The notes beneath the pieces are model-generated. The model was not told the DNA's origin, searched no databases, and saw only the letters and a list, made by a program, of their open reading frames with translations. A stretch of 64,000 nucleotides of DNA from Mesorhizobium sp. B2-3-12 (GTDB taxonomy: Bacteria; Pseudomonadota; Alphaproteobacteria; Rhizobiales; Rhizobiaceae). The stretch is taken from contig NZ_VFVR01000002.1 in the NCBI RefSeq assembly GCF_006442205.1, positions 682,001 through 746,000 of the forward strand. Reading direction: 5' to 3'. Every line of letters begins with the position of its first letter. The stretch's first letter is position 1. The position numbers and the translations under genes are program-made. This document shows, piece by piece, positions 36,083 to 46,100 of this stretch.

Positions 36083-37113
36083 TTGCCAACACCACTCATA
36101 TGCAGCGCGAGATCGAGGAGATCCCGCAGGCCGTCGCCCGCCTGCTCGACGGCTCCGGCGCCGTGCTGGCCGAAGCCGGGCGCGGCATCCGGGAACGCGA
36201 CCCGCATTTCGTCGTCACCGTGGCGCGCGGTTCGTCCGACCACGCCGCCACCTTCATGAAATACGCCGTCGAGCTGACCGCCGGCCTTGCCGTCGCCTCT
36301 GTCGGCCCCTCCATCGCCTCGATCTACGGCCGCAAGCTCAGGCTTGAGGGCTCGGCGTGTCTCGCGATCTCACAGTCGGGCAAGAGCCCCGACATCGTCG
36401 CCATGGCCGAAACCGCAAGGGCCGGCGGCGCGCTGACCATCGCCGTCACCAACACCGCCGATTCGCCGCTGGCGCGCGCCTCGGATTTCGCCATCGACAT
36501 CCTGGCCGGACCGGAGCGCAGCGTCGCGGCCACCAAGACCTTCATCAATTCCGCCGTTGCCGGTCTTGCCCTGATGGCGCATTCGACCGGCGACGAAGCG
36601 CTGCTTGCGGCGCTTGCACGCCTGCCCGAGCATTTCGGCAAGGCGATCGCCTGCGACTGGATGAGCGTGCTGGCCGAAACGATCGAGAAGCAGAAGTCGT
36701 TGTTCATTCTCGGACGCGGCCCGTCGGCGGCGATGGCCAACGAGGCAGCGCTGAAATTCAAGGAGACCTGCGGGATGCATGCCGAGGCCTATAGCGCGGC
36801 CGAGGTCATGCATGGCCCGCTGGCGCTGATCGGCCCCGACTTTCCGGTGCTGGCGCTGGCCGCGCGCGATGCGTCCGAGCCCTCCGTCGCCGAAGCCGCC
36901 GACAGCCTGGCGGCCAAAGGCGCGCCGGTGTTCGTCACCTCGGCACTCGCCAACCGCGCCACGCGGCTGCCGCATGTCGCCACCGGTCATCCGCTGACCG
37001 ATCCGCTGACGCTGATCGTCTCCTTCTACATGTTCGTCGAGGCCTTTGCCCGCCATCGCGGCCTCGATCCGGATGCGCCGCGCAACCTTCGCAAGGTGAC
37101 GGAGACCGTATGA
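36079..37113 (+). CDS. SIS-domain glucosamine-6-phosphate deaminase, NagB-II type
   Basis: Cytoplasmic isomerase/deaminase made of two SIS domains without the glutaminase half of GlmS, 344 aa. Motifs are VARGSSDHAATFMKYAVEL, SVGPSIASIYGRKL, AISQSGKSPDIVAMAE, LGRGPSAAMANEAALKFKET and AEAYSAAEVMHGPLALI. In this context it converts GlcN 6-phosphate to fructose 6-phosphate and ammonia. It overlaps both neighbours by 4 bp. There is no classical NagB in the window. Confidence 0.88.
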   Translation: MIANTTHMQREIEEIPQAVARLLDGSGAVLAEAGRGIRERDPHFVVTVARGSSDHAATFMKYAVELTAGLAVASVGPSIASIYGRKLRLEGSACLAISQSGKSPDIVAMAETARAGGALTIAVTNTADSPLARASDFAIDILAGPERSVAATKTFINSAVAGLALMAHSTGDEALLAALARLPEHFGKAIACDWMSVLAETIEKQKSLFILGRGPSAAMANEAALKFKETCGMHAEAYSAAEVMHGPLALIGPDFPVLALAARDASEPSVAEAADSLAAKGAPVFVTSALANRATRLPHVATGHPLTDPLTLIVSFYMFVEAFARHRGLDPDAPRNLRKVTETV

Positions 37114-38282
37114 GCGACCGTTTTGCCCTGACCGGCGCCCGCATTTTCGACGGCGACGACTGGCATGAAGGTGCCGCCCTTGTCGTGCGTGAGGGCCTCG
37201 TCGAGGCCATCGTGCCGGCTGGCGCCATCGCTTCCGATATTCGCATCGTCGACACGGGCGGCGGCATGCTGGTGCCGGGCTTCGTCGACATCCAGGTCAA
37301 TGGCGGCGGCGGGGTTATGCTCAACGACCATCCCGATGTCGCCTCCATCGAAACCATCTGCCGCGCGCACGCGCCGTTCGGCACGACGGCGCTGCTGCCG
37401 ACGCTGATCACCGACACACCCGCGATCACCGCGGCCGCCATCGCCGCGGGCGAAGCGGCAGCGCTGCAAAGGGTGCCGGGCTTTTTAGGCCTGCATCTGG
37501 AAGGTCCGCATCTGTCGGTCGCCCGCAAGGGCGCGCATGATCCGGCGCTGATCCGGCCGATGACGGATGCCGACCAGGCCATGCTGATCGCGGCGCGGGA
37601 CAAGCTGCCGGTGCTGCTCACCACGATCGCGCCGGAATCCGTCGATCCGGCCCGCGTCGCGGCCTTGGCCAAGGCCGGAATCATCGTCAGCCTCGGTCAT
37701 TCCGACACGGGTTTTGCCACGGCAAAAACCTTCGCCGAGGCCGGCGCCAGCGTGGTCACGCATCTGTTCAACGCGATGAGCCAGATCGGCAACCGCGAGC
37801 CCGGACTGGCGGGTGCGGCCATCGATGTCGGTGCCTTGTCGGCCGGTCTGATCGCCGACGGCATCCATGTTCATCCGGCAACGATCAGGATCGCGCTCGA
37901 TGCCAAGCAGGGGCCGGGCAGGATCGTGCTGGTCACCGACGCGATGGCGACGATCGGCACCGACATGACGTCGTTCACGCTGAACGGCCGCACGATCTAC
38001 CGCAGGGATGGCAGCCTGAGACTTGCCGACGGCACGCTGGCCGGCGCCGACCTCGACATGATCTCGGCCATCCGGTTCATGCACCGCACCGTCGGCATCG
38101 AACTTTCCGAAGCCTTGCGCATGGCTTCGCTCTATCCGGCGCAGGCGATCGGCCAGTCGCACCGGCTGGGCCGCTTTGCCAATGGCACGGCGGCGGACAT
38201 CGTTGCGCTGTCGGACGATCTTGGCATAGGAAGCGTCTGGATCGGCGGCGACAAGGTGTTCGAGGCTGTCGCTCCCCGCTGA
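37110..38282 (+). CDS. nagA: N-acetylglucosamine-6-phosphate deacetylase NagA
   Basis: Amidohydrolase, 390 aa, cytoplasmic, removing acetate from GlcNAc 6-phosphate. Key segments are GFVDIQVNGGGGVMLND, LHLEGPHLSVARKGAHDP (metal-ligand Glu), IVSLGHSDTGF, VVTHLFNAMSQIGNREPG, ADGIHVHPATIRIA and LVTDAMATIGTDM with the catalytic aspartate. It completes the set kinase-deacetylase-deaminase. Confidence 0.93.
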   Translation: MSDRFALTGARIFDGDDWHEGAALVVREGLVEAIVPAGAIASDIRIVDTGGGMLVPGFVDIQVNGGGGVMLNDHPDVASIETICRAHAPFGTTALLPTLITDTPAITAAAIAAGEAAALQRVPGFLGLHLEGPHLSVARKGAHDPALIRPMTDADQAMLIAARDKLPVLLTTIAPESVDPARVAALAKAGIIVSLGHSDTGFATAKTFAEAGASVVTHLFNAMSQIGNREPGLAGAAIDVGALSAGLIADGIHVHPATIRIALDAKQGPGRIVLVTDAMATIGTDMTSFTLNGRTIYRRDGSLRLADGTLAGADLDMISAIRFMHRTVGIELSEALRMASLYPAQAIGQSHRLGRFANGTAADIVALSDDLGIGSVWIGGDKVFEAVAPR

Positions 38283-38294
38283 GAGCGAGAGGCC

Positions 38295-39407
38295 ATGCAG
38301 ACAATCGATTGTGTCGTCGCCGGAGCAGGCGTCGTCGGGCTTGCCATTGCCAGGGCGCTTGCATTGTCGGGCCACGAGGTGGTGGTGATCGAGAAAGCCG
38401 ACGCGATCGGCACCGTCACCAGTTCGCGCAATTCGGAAGTCATCCATGCCGGGCTCTATTATGCACCCGGCAGCCTGAAGGCCCGGCTCTGCGTCGAAGG
38501 CCGCCGGCTTCTCTACGCCTACTGCGCCGAACACAATATCGGCCATCGCCGCGCCGGCAAGCTGATCGTCGCCAGCGAGCCCGTCCAGGCGGAAGGGCTG
38601 CGAGCGATCGAGGCCAATGCGAAACGCTGCGGCGTCGACGATGTCGAGCTTTTGACGCGCGGCGAGGCGGAGCGGCTGGAACCGGCACTGACATGTGCCG
38701 GCGCGCTGCTGTCGCCATCGACCGGCATCATAGACAGCCATGGGCTGATGCTGTCGCTGCGCGGCGACGCCGAAGCGGCCGGTGCATCCTTCGCTTTCCT
38801 CACTTCCATTGCCGGGGCGACGATCGAAGCTGGCGGGATCCGTATCGATACACGTGATGCCAGTGGCGAGACCTTCACCCTCACGGCCGGCGCTTTCATC
38901 AACGCCACTGGCCTCGATGCGCAGGCGTTGGCCGGGCGGATTGAGGGCTTCCCGGGGGATTTCATCCCCCGGCAGTGGCTGGCGCGCGGCAATTATTTCG
39001 CGCTTCCGGGGCGGTCGCCCTTTTCACGGCTGATTTATCCGGTCCCGGTCGAGGGCGGCCTCGGCGTCCATCTGACGCTCGACCTCGCCGGCAATGCACG
39101 CTTTGGCCCTGACGTCGAATGGATTGACGGTGTCGATTACACGGTCGACCCCGGCCGAAGTGCTGTCTTCTACGAGGCGATCCGCCGCTATTGGCCCGAC
39201 CTTGCCGACGACGCCCTGCAGCCTGCCTATGCCGGCATCAGGCCGAAGCTCTCGGGACCCGGGCAGCCCGCCGCGGACTTCCTGGTGCAGGGGCCGGCCG
39301 ATCACGGCGCGGGCCGGATCGTCAATCTGTTCGGCATAGAGAGCCCCGGCCTGACGGCGAGCCTGGCGATCGCCGACCATGTGGTCGAACTCTTGTACTC
39401 GGCCTGA
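38295..39407 (+). CDS. FAD-dependent oxidoreductase, LhgO-like 2-hydroxyacid oxidase
   Basis: DAO-family flavoprotein, 370 aa. The dinucleotide motif [20 protein letters not shown] opens the protein, and [20 protein letters not shown] and the C-terminal [20 protein letters not shown] are typical of L-2-hydroxyglutarate oxidase (LhgO/YgaF). It lies 12 bp after nagA and probably belongs to that operon. A 2-hydroxy-acid oxidase there could act on lactate released by MurQ, but LhgO enzymes prefer the L form and MurQ gives D-lactate, so the role is open. Confidence 0.8.
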   Translation: MQTIDCVVAGAGVVGLAIARALALSGHEVVVIEKADAIGTVTSSRNSEVIHAGLYYAPGSLKARLCVEGRRLLYAYCAEHNIGHRRAGKLIVASEPVQAEGLRAIEANAKRCGVDDVELLTRGEAERLEPALTCAGALLSPSTGIIDSHGLMLSLRGDAEAAGASFAFLTSIAGATIEAGGIRIDTRDASGETFTLTAGAFINATGLDAQALAGRIEGFPGDFIPRQWLARGNYFALPGRSPFSRLIYPVPVEGGLGVHLTLDLAGNARFGPDVEWIDGVDYTVDPGRSAVFYEAIRRYWPDLADDALQPAYAGIRPKLSGPGQPAADFLVQGPADHGAGRIVNLFGIESPGLTASLAIADHVVELLYSA

Positions 39408-39440
39408 GCCGGCGTTCGCGCGCCGAAGCGGAATGTCCAC

Positions 39441-40964
39441 TTAGCCGGCTTTGTAAGCGTAGAGATCCTTGTAGGTGTCGCGAAGCAAGTTTTTCTGCAC
39501 CTTGCCCATCGTGTTGCGCGGCAGGTCGTCGACGAAGATCACCTGCTTCGGATGCTTGTACTTCGCCATGCGGCCGGCGATGGCGTCGAGGATCTCGGCC
39601 GCGCTGATCCGCGACGCTGGCGAGCGCACAACGACGGCGGTGACGCCTTCGCCGAAGTCGGGATGGGCAAGGCCGATGACGGCACTTTCCAGGACGCCGT
39701 CGAGCGCGTCGATCTCGCTTTCAAGTTCTTTGGGATAGACGTTGTAGCCGCCTGATATGATCAGGTCCTTGCCGCGACCGACAATGTGGACGTAGCCATC
39801 GGCGTCGATCGTGCCGAGGTCGCCCGTGATGAAGAAGCCGTCGGCGCGGAATTCCGCCTTGGTCTTCTCCGGCATGCGCCAGTAACCGCCAAAGACGTTC
39901 GGCCCCTTCACCTCGATCATGCCGACCTCGCCCTGGGCAAGTGGCTTGCCGGTCTCGGGATCGGCGATGCGCAGCGACACGCCCGGCAAAGGGAAGCCGA
40001 CCGTGCCGGCGCGCCGCTCGCCGTCATAGGGATTGGAGGTGTTCATGTTGGTCTCGGTCATGCCGTAGCGCTCGAGGATGGCGTGGCCGGTACGATCGTG
40101 CCATGCCTTGTGCGTCTCGGCCAGCAGCGGCGCGGAGCCAGAGACGAAAAGACGGATGTTTTTCGTCGCCTCGCGGTCCAGGCCCTCCTGCTGCAACAGC
40201 CTGGTGTAGAAGGTCGGCACGCCCATCAGAACGGTGGCGCGCGGCAGCAGCGAGACGATGCGGCCCGCATCGAATTTCTGCTCGAACAGCATCGAGGCGC
40301 CGGCCATCAGGACGACATTGGTGGCGACGAACAGGCCGTGCGTGTGGAAGATCGGCAGCGCGTGGATGAGCACGTCATCCCCGGTGAAGCGCCATTGCTC
40401 GACCAGGACCCGGGCGTTCGAGGCGAGATTCTCGTGGCTGAGCATGGCGCCTTTCGAACGGCCGGTCGTTCCCGATGTGTAAAGGATCGCCGCAAGGTCG
40501 TCCGCGCCGCGCTCGACATCATGGAAATCGCCGGACTGCCGCGATGCCTGGTCTGCGAGCGATCCTTGGCCATCGCGGTCGAGCGTGACCACGACGGCAC
40601 CGGACGGCTCGACCATCCCCGCGATATCCGCCGACCGTGCCGGGTCGCACACGATCACCCGAGGCGCGGCATCCCCAAAGAAATAGCCGAGCTCGGCCAG
40701 CGTATAGGCGGGGTTGAGGGGCAGGAAGACGGCGCCGGCGCGCACGCAGGCGAGATAGAGCAGAACCATCTCCGGGCTCTTCTCGACCTGCACGGCAACC
40801 CGGTCGCCGGGCGCGACATCCATTTGCAGCAGCGCATGGGCAAGCTGCGCCGAGCGCGCCAGCATGTCGCCATAGGTGAGCGAGCGTCCATCATCGGTCT
40901 CCATCAGCAGACGCCCGGGCGCCGGCATCCGGGACCGGAATGCATCGAACAGATGATTGCTCAT
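39441..40964 (-). CDS. matB: Malonyl-CoA synthetase MatB
   Basis: Acyl-CoA synthetase of the ANL superfamily, 507 aa, cytoplasmic, joining malonate and CoA with ATP. The AMP-binding signature is LYTSGTTGRSKGAMLSHENL. ILERYGMTETNMNTSNPYDG and VFGGYWRMPEKTKAEF match MatB closely, and the C-terminal lysine lies in LPRNTMGKVQKNLLRD. CAGGAAG precedes the ATG at 40964; the longer open frame to 41081 is not supported. The regulator gene lies upstream on the same strand. Neither matA (decarboxylase) nor matC (carrier) is in view. Confidence 0.9.
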   Translation of the reverse strand: MSNHLFDAFRSRMPAPGRLLMETDDGRSLTYGDMLARSAQLAHALLQMDVAPGDRVAVQVEKSPEMVLLYLACVRAGAVFLPLNPAYTLAELGYFFGDAAPRVIVCDPARSADIAGMVEPSGAVVVTLDRDGQGSLADQASRQSGDFHDVERGADDLAAILYTSGTTGRSKGAMLSHENLASNARVLVEQWRFTGDDVLIHALPIFHTHGLFVATNVVLMAGASMLFEQKFDAGRIVSLLPRATVLMGVPTFYTRLLQQEGLDREATKNIRLFVSGSAPLLAETHKAWHDRTGHAILERYGMTETNMNTSNPYDGERRAGTVGFPLPGVSLRIADPETGKPLAQGEVGMIEVKGPNVFGGYWRMPEKTKAEFRADGFFITGDLGTIDADGYVHIVGRGKDLIISGGYNVYPKELESEIDALDGVLESAVIGLAHPDFGEGVTAVVVRSPASRISAAEILDAIAGRMAKYKHPKQVIFVDDLPRNTMGKVQKNLLRDTYKDLYAYKAG

Positions 40965-41138
40965 GAAAACTTCCTGGGGTGGCCGCGACTGGCGCACCGG
41001 CCATGTTCGGGTCGGCACGCGAGCGAAGCGTTCGCGTTTCCCAGCCCTGCCGTCAAGACCGCGGACGGCTGCCCGCGGCACCCGTCTACCGAAAGATTGA
41101 AAAAGGATAGGACAGCAAGCGCGACGATCAGACAGCCG

Positions 41139-41912
41139 TCAACGATGGATGCGCCGGCCCGGAACGGCGGCGGCTTTTGGCGCCTCGTCTTGCTTGAAGC
41201 GTTCCATGCACATGGCGGCGGTCAGCTGGTAGTGATCGATCAGGGCCTGGACGGCGCCATCCGCGTTTCCGTCGAGCGCATTTTCGGCGATCAGCCGGTG
41301 CTCGGCGAAATCGTCGCGCTGGACGTTCTCGCCGTCATTGGCCATCTGGCGGTAGCGGTAGGCGTGATCGGAAAGCTGATCGCAGAATCCCACCAGCCAG
41401 TGCGAACGGCAGGCCGAGATCAGCACCCGGTGGAAGGTGCGGTGCAATTTCTCCCAGTCCGGATCGAGCGACGAGCTAATTTGCGGCGAAAGCCGTGAGG
41501 CGCGCCCGAGGCGATGCAGCGCCAGCACCAGTTGTTCTTCCCATTCGGCCGTGCGGTGGGCGATCGATTCGCGCAGCGCCCGCTCCTCGAGCCAGCAGCG
41601 GGTACGCGTCAGCTCCTCGAGCTCCTTCGCGCTGACAGGCATGATGAAGAAGCCACGCTGGTCGTGGCGACCAAGGAGACCTTCGGAGGCAAGACGATTG
41701 AGGGCTTCGCGAACCGGAGAGGCACCGGCGCCATACTTGGAAACGACCCACTCGACGCGCAGCTTGCTTTCGGTTTCCAGAGCGCCGCTCAGAAGATCAT
41801 CACGCAATTGATGATAGACCGTGCTGGCAAGCGTACTCTTGGCTCCCGTGCCGTCGTCGTTCAGGTTGGCAGCTCCGTATGTCAAAAGCGACTCCTTGTC
41901 CCCAACTGTCAT
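41139..41912 (-). CDS. GntR-family transcriptional regulator with FCD domain (MatR-like candidate)
   Basis: FadR-type regulator, 257 aa from the ATG at 41912 (MTVGDKESLLTYGAANLNDD). The winged helix is VVSKYGAGASPVREALNRLASEGLLGRHDQ in outline, and the FCD domain contains TRCWLEERALRESIAHR, WEKLHRTFHRVLISACRS and DEFAEHR-like DDFAEHRLIAENALDG. It stands 174 bp ahead of matB on the same strand, so it may control malonate use as MatR does in Rhizobium. No clear operator was recognised. Confidence 0.82.
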   Translation of the reverse strand: MTVGDKESLLTYGAANLNDDGTGAKSTLASTVYHQLRDDLLSGALETESKLRVEWVVSKYGAGASPVREALNRLASEGLLGRHDQRGFFIMPVSAKELEELTRTRCWLEERALRESIAHRTAEWEEQLVLALHRLGRASRLSPQISSSLDPDWEKLHRTFHRVLISACRSHWLVGFCDQLSDHAYRYRQMANDGENVQRDDFAEHRLIAENALDGNADGAVQALIDHYQLTAAMCMERFKQDEAPKAAAVPGRRIHR

Positions 41913-42280
41913 CTTGGGCAATTCGAGTCCGAAAATTCCCCTTCTGTACATGTATCATATAGCGCCGCACTTGCGCTGCTCAAGCAGAAGATCGCGCTAT
42001 TGTACTTTAGAACAAAGAAATATACCCGATGCGCCGTCCGATCGCGGGAATTCGTATATCTCTACAACCAGTAGAAACTTAACGTGTTTTATGCACGCAG
42101 GATTATCTGCTTCCTTGTTCCCGTGAGAGCATCTTTTCTGTCGCGCGCAAAGACAGCGGCAAGGTTCGGCCGAATCAGGCTTTCCGTACGGATTTGATTC
42201 GGCCGGGACGCCGAAGGGCCGTCTCCGCACCATGTTCTTAGTCGGCCTAAAGGGATTGAGAACCGGGCGATGACGCAGAG
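41913..42280. other. Gene-free interval (368 bp) with one perfect inverted repeat
   Basis: No credible gene on either strand. The part near 41940-42110 is AT-rich for this genome and probably holds the promoter of the GntR gene. At 42167-42205 an 11 bp perfect inverted repeat (CGGCCGAATCA/TGATTCGGCCG) encloses a 17-base loop with a second small palindrome TCCGTACGGA. It lies downstream of rpe and could fold in its 3' UTR. There is no T-run. Confidence 0.6.
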
Positions 42281-42958
42281 TTAGCCGGCGGCCTTGTCGG
42301 CCGCCGTCCTGATCGCTTCGATGTTGGCGCGGTACGCGTCGACACTGCCACCCCTGAAGATGGCGGCACCGGCCACCAGAACGTCGGCGCCGGCCGCGGT
42401 GACCAGAGGCGCGGTTTCCGGAGAGACGCCGCCGTCGATCTCGATGCGGATCGGCCGGTCGCCGATCAACGCCCTGACCCTTCTTACCTTGTCGACCATT
42501 GCCGGGATGAAAGCCTGCCCGCCAAAACCCGGATTGACGGTCATGATCAGGATCAGGTCGAGCCGGTCCAGCACATATTCGATCGCCGTTTCCGGCGTCG
42601 CCGGATTGAGCGAGACGCCGGCCTTCTTGCCGAGGTTCCGGATGGTCTGCAGCGAGCGGTCGAGATGCGGCCCGGCCTCGGCATGTACCGTCATGCCGTC
42701 GCAACCGGCCTCGGCGAAGGCGGCCAGATAGGGATCGGCGGGCGCGATCATCAGGTGGCAGTCGAAAAAGGCCTTGGTGCGGTCGCGGATCGCCTTGATG
42801 ACGGGTGGGCCGAAGGTGATGTTGGGCACGAAATGCCCATCCATGACATCGAGATGTATCCAGTCGGCACCGGCCGCCGCCACCGCCTCGACCTCGTCGC
42901 CGAGCTTCGAGAAATCCGATGCCAGCACCGACGGTGCGATCAAGGTTTTTTTGCTCAT
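42281..42958 (-). CDS. rpe: Ribulose-phosphate 3-epimerase
   Basis: Cytoplasmic TIM-barrel enzyme interconverting ribulose 5-phosphate and xylulose 5-phosphate, 225 aa. [16 protein letters not shown], the metal and catalytic stretch [38 protein letters not shown] and [10 protein letters not shown] are all intact. The start at 42958 ([10 protein letters not shown]) is chosen over an in-frame ATG at 43000 because homology begins there. It is a housekeeping gene of the pentose phosphate and Calvin-type routes, here standing alone. Confidence 0.94.
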   Translation of the reverse strand: MSKKTLIAPSVLASDFSKLGDEVEAVAAAGADWIHLDVMDGHFVPNITFGPPVIKAIRDRTKAFFDCHLMIAPADPYLAAFAEAGCDGMTVHAEAGPHLDRSLQTIRNLGKKAGVSLNPATPETAIEYVLDRLDLILIMTVNPGFGGQAFIPAMVDKVRRVRALIGDRPIRIEIDGGVSPETAPLVTAAGADVLVAGAAIFRGGSVDAYRANIEAIRTAADKAAG

Positions 42959-43126
42959 CTCGAGGCCTTTCCGGACGCCCTTTTCATACGGTCGTCCCAA
43001 ACCGACTGCCTAAAGCGCTCCCGGCGACTTGTCGAGGGCGCAAGTATGGCGGTTCCACAGGCAGGGGTAACGTCGCGGCGCGCGCTGGTCCTCGGCCGCC
43101 AAATCCACCGCCTGCGCGGATCATGA

Positions 43127-43158
43127 AGAAACCCGCCGGATTGCTCCGGCGGGTTTCT
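43127..43158 (-). terminator. Strong hairpin terminator of the secreted-protein operon
   Basis: A perfect 14 bp stem (AGAAACCCGCCGGA with its complement) around a 4-base loop, beginning 19 bases after the stop of the DUF11 gene on the minus strand. It is followed only by TC-rich sequence, so termination may be bidirectional or partial. Confidence 0.75.
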
Positions 43159-43177
43159 CGTTCGGTGAAGCGCAGAC

Positions 43178-46100
43178 TTACTGCTGCTGGAGTTTCAGGA
43201 TTCTGTTTGGAGCAGGATCCTGTTGCTGGTCGCTCTGCTGGCGCCGCGGCAGCAATTGCAGCAATTGGCCCGGGTTGAGCTCCAGAGACGGCTGACCGCG
43301 GATCGGCCGGCAGTTCGGATACCGCCCGATCGTACCTTCCGGGCAACGCCGCCTGATGATCGGCTGGCACTGGCCGTTGATCATCTGCGAGCCTGGCGCG
43401 CATTCCTCCTGCTGCCTGGGCCGGCGGCATGCGCCGTCGATCACCTCGGTCCCACGCGGACAGACGCACTCGCCGCGCTTGTTGTGGATCTGGCCACGTA
43501 TGTCGCACTGCTCCAGTTGCGGCTGCTTGCGCCGGCAGGCGCCGTCCCGCACCTCCGTGCCTCTCGGGCAGACGCAATCGCCATTGGCGTCGGGGACCTG
43601 GCCACGGATCGTGCACTGGTCAGGCTTCGGCCGGATCGGACGGCAGGCCCTGTCGCGCACTTCGGTCCCCTGCGGACAGACGCAGTCCCCGTCCGCATTG
43701 TGGACCTGGCCACGGATGGTGCACTGCTCGGGCTTCGGCCGGACAGGTCGGCAGGCGCCGTTGCGCACCTCGGTCCCTTGCGGGCAGACGCAGTCTCCAT
43801 CCGCATTGTGGACCTGGCCACGGATGGTGCACTGCTCGGGCTTCGGCCGGAGCGGACGGCAGGCGCCGTTGCGCACCTCGGTGCCCCTTGGGCAGACACA
43901 ATCGCCGTCGGCATTGTGGATCTGACCGCGGATGGTGCACTGCTCGGGCTGGTCGGTACTGACGCACTTTCCGTTCTCGAGTGCGGTGCCGCGCGGGCAG
44001 ACGCAGCGTCCGTCCTCGGTGCGGATCTGGCCTTCCAGCAGAACGCAGCGCTTCGGCGGAGGCGTCGGCAGAACATTGGTGCCGCCGCCCGTGCACTGGC
44101 CGTTGCGGAAGGTGGTGCCTTCCGGGCAGACGCATCTGCCGGCATCGTTCATGACAAAGCCCGGCGAGCACTGGTTCTTCACCTCATGCGTGATGATGAA
44201 GGGATGGCACGCATAGGCCTTGCCGCGATCGCCCTGCACATTGGTGGCGTCCCTGGACAGCACGTCGCCGCCGCCCTGCACCCGTGTGTCGGGAGAGAGC
44301 ACGCCGACGCAGTTCTGGCCATCGACGTTGCCCTGCAGATTGGCGAGACGCCCATCGTCGGGGATGACAACCGTCACGCGGTGTGACTGGCTCTCGCCAG
44401 CGCCGAGCGTCAGGTTGGCTATGCAGGAGGCCGGCAGGGTCGTCGGCTCCGGCGAACAGCCGAAGGGCGGGTCGATCGAGGTGATCTCGACGCCTTCGAG
44501 CCGGCCAAGCCCTTCCACGCCGATCGCATCGCCGATGCGAACCGGACCGGAGAAGGGGCTCGTCCCGTCATTGGTGATGGTGATGTCGAACGAGCAGGGT
44601 TGGCCGAGCCTGCATTCGCGGTCGCCGGTCTTCTCGACACGGATGGTCGAGGAGCCGCCGCCCTTGGCGCAGGCCTGGCCGATCGGATAGACGACGTCGT
44701 CGCCCTGCGCCGGGCCATAGGAGCCGCGCGCGCAGTTCTCGAACTCGCCATTGGCCGAAACCGTCACGTCGAAGTGCCTGGAGGTTCCGGGCGTCATGAC
44801 GGCGCCTGGTATCTGGCACGACAACGTGTTGGCCGGAACCGGTCCACACGCCCATTCCGCGCCGTCGGGGGTGACGGTCTGGATCTGGACGGGCGCACCG
44901 CCCGACACCAAAGTGGCGGCGTCGTTGACCCGCACCGGACCGGTGGGGGCGGCTGTGCCGACGCTGCTGACGGTGATGCGGCAGGAAACCAGCGACGCAC
45001 CGGCGAGCGAGCCGTTGCACACCTTGGTGATGCGCAAGGTCGGCTGGCCGCCATTGGGATGGCGGATGCGTTCCTTGGCGCAGGCCTTGTTGTTGGTGAG
45101 GTCGACCTCACCGGGGATTGCCTTCACCTCGGCGCAGTTTTCGACCGTGTCGGACCGGTAGCCGGCTGGTACGACCGCCTTGACGAAGATCGGCGTCGAG
45201 GCGCCCGCCGGCAGCGAGATGCCGGCATTGTCGCAGCGGAACTGGCCAGGGCCATTCGGGCCGCATGTCCAGGGCGGGCTCGGCCCGAAGGTCGAGGATG
45301 TCGGCGCGCCGCTGGGGTAGTTGTCGATCACCGTCAGCGGCCCGTTATAGGTCGATGTGCCGTTGTTGATGATGTCGATGATGAAGGTGCAGACGCCATC
45401 GGCGGTGCAGACTTCGGTGCGGGCACGCTTCTTGAGGATCAGGTCGACCTTCTTCTCGACCGGCGGCTGGCACTCCGGGTTGCGGTCGCCGCGGCGGCAG
45501 ATCGGGATCGAGGCACAGCCACGGTCATTGGCCTGGCTGCCGAACAGCGGCTTGCCGCTGGCGCCGTAATTGTAGGTGGCGCAGTTGCGCAGCACGCTGC
45601 CTTGCCAGCCTCCGGCCGGCTTGAAGCCGAGCTTGAGGTCGACAAAGGCCCCCGGATTGAGCGTAGTGACCGGATAGGTGCACGTCATCGGGGTGGTACC
45701 CGGCGCACAGACCCAGGGCGGATTGGGCCCTGAATCGAGCGTCGAGCCGGCCGGCAGCGTCACCTCGTCGAGCGCGATCTTGCCGTTGTAGGGCGCGGTG
45801 CCGACATTGGTGACCCGGATGGTGAAGTCGCAGCCACCACCCATCGTGCAGCGTGTGACATCAGCATGTTTTTCAACCTTGAGGTCGGGTTCCTTGTCCT
45901 TGGGCGGGCACCTCTGGTCACGCGGGATGATGATGTCGATGGTTTGCGTGCAGCACAGGCCCCAGCCTTCCTTCGGCCCGGCATAGGTCTCGATGCCGGT
46001 GACGACGAGATGGATGACGTCACCGGGTGAAGCGCCGACGATCTTCCAGTTGAGCACCCCGCCGCCCGCCGGCACCTTCTGGGTGTCGGGGATGATGGTG

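Noticed and set aside
41940..41965. TGTACATGTATCATAT near the FadR-type regulator start as a MatR-like operator
   Set aside because: It has partial symmetry only and no matching copy was seen before matB.
43406..44053. Tandem repeats read as a CRISPR array
   Set aside because: Units are 108 bp, contiguous with no unique spacers, in frame with a protein, and no cas genes are present.
43223..44386. A 387-codon plus-strand frame opposite the cysteine repeats
   Set aside because: Its repeats are just the antisense reading of the 108 bp tandem repeats; no ribosome site or signal peptide.
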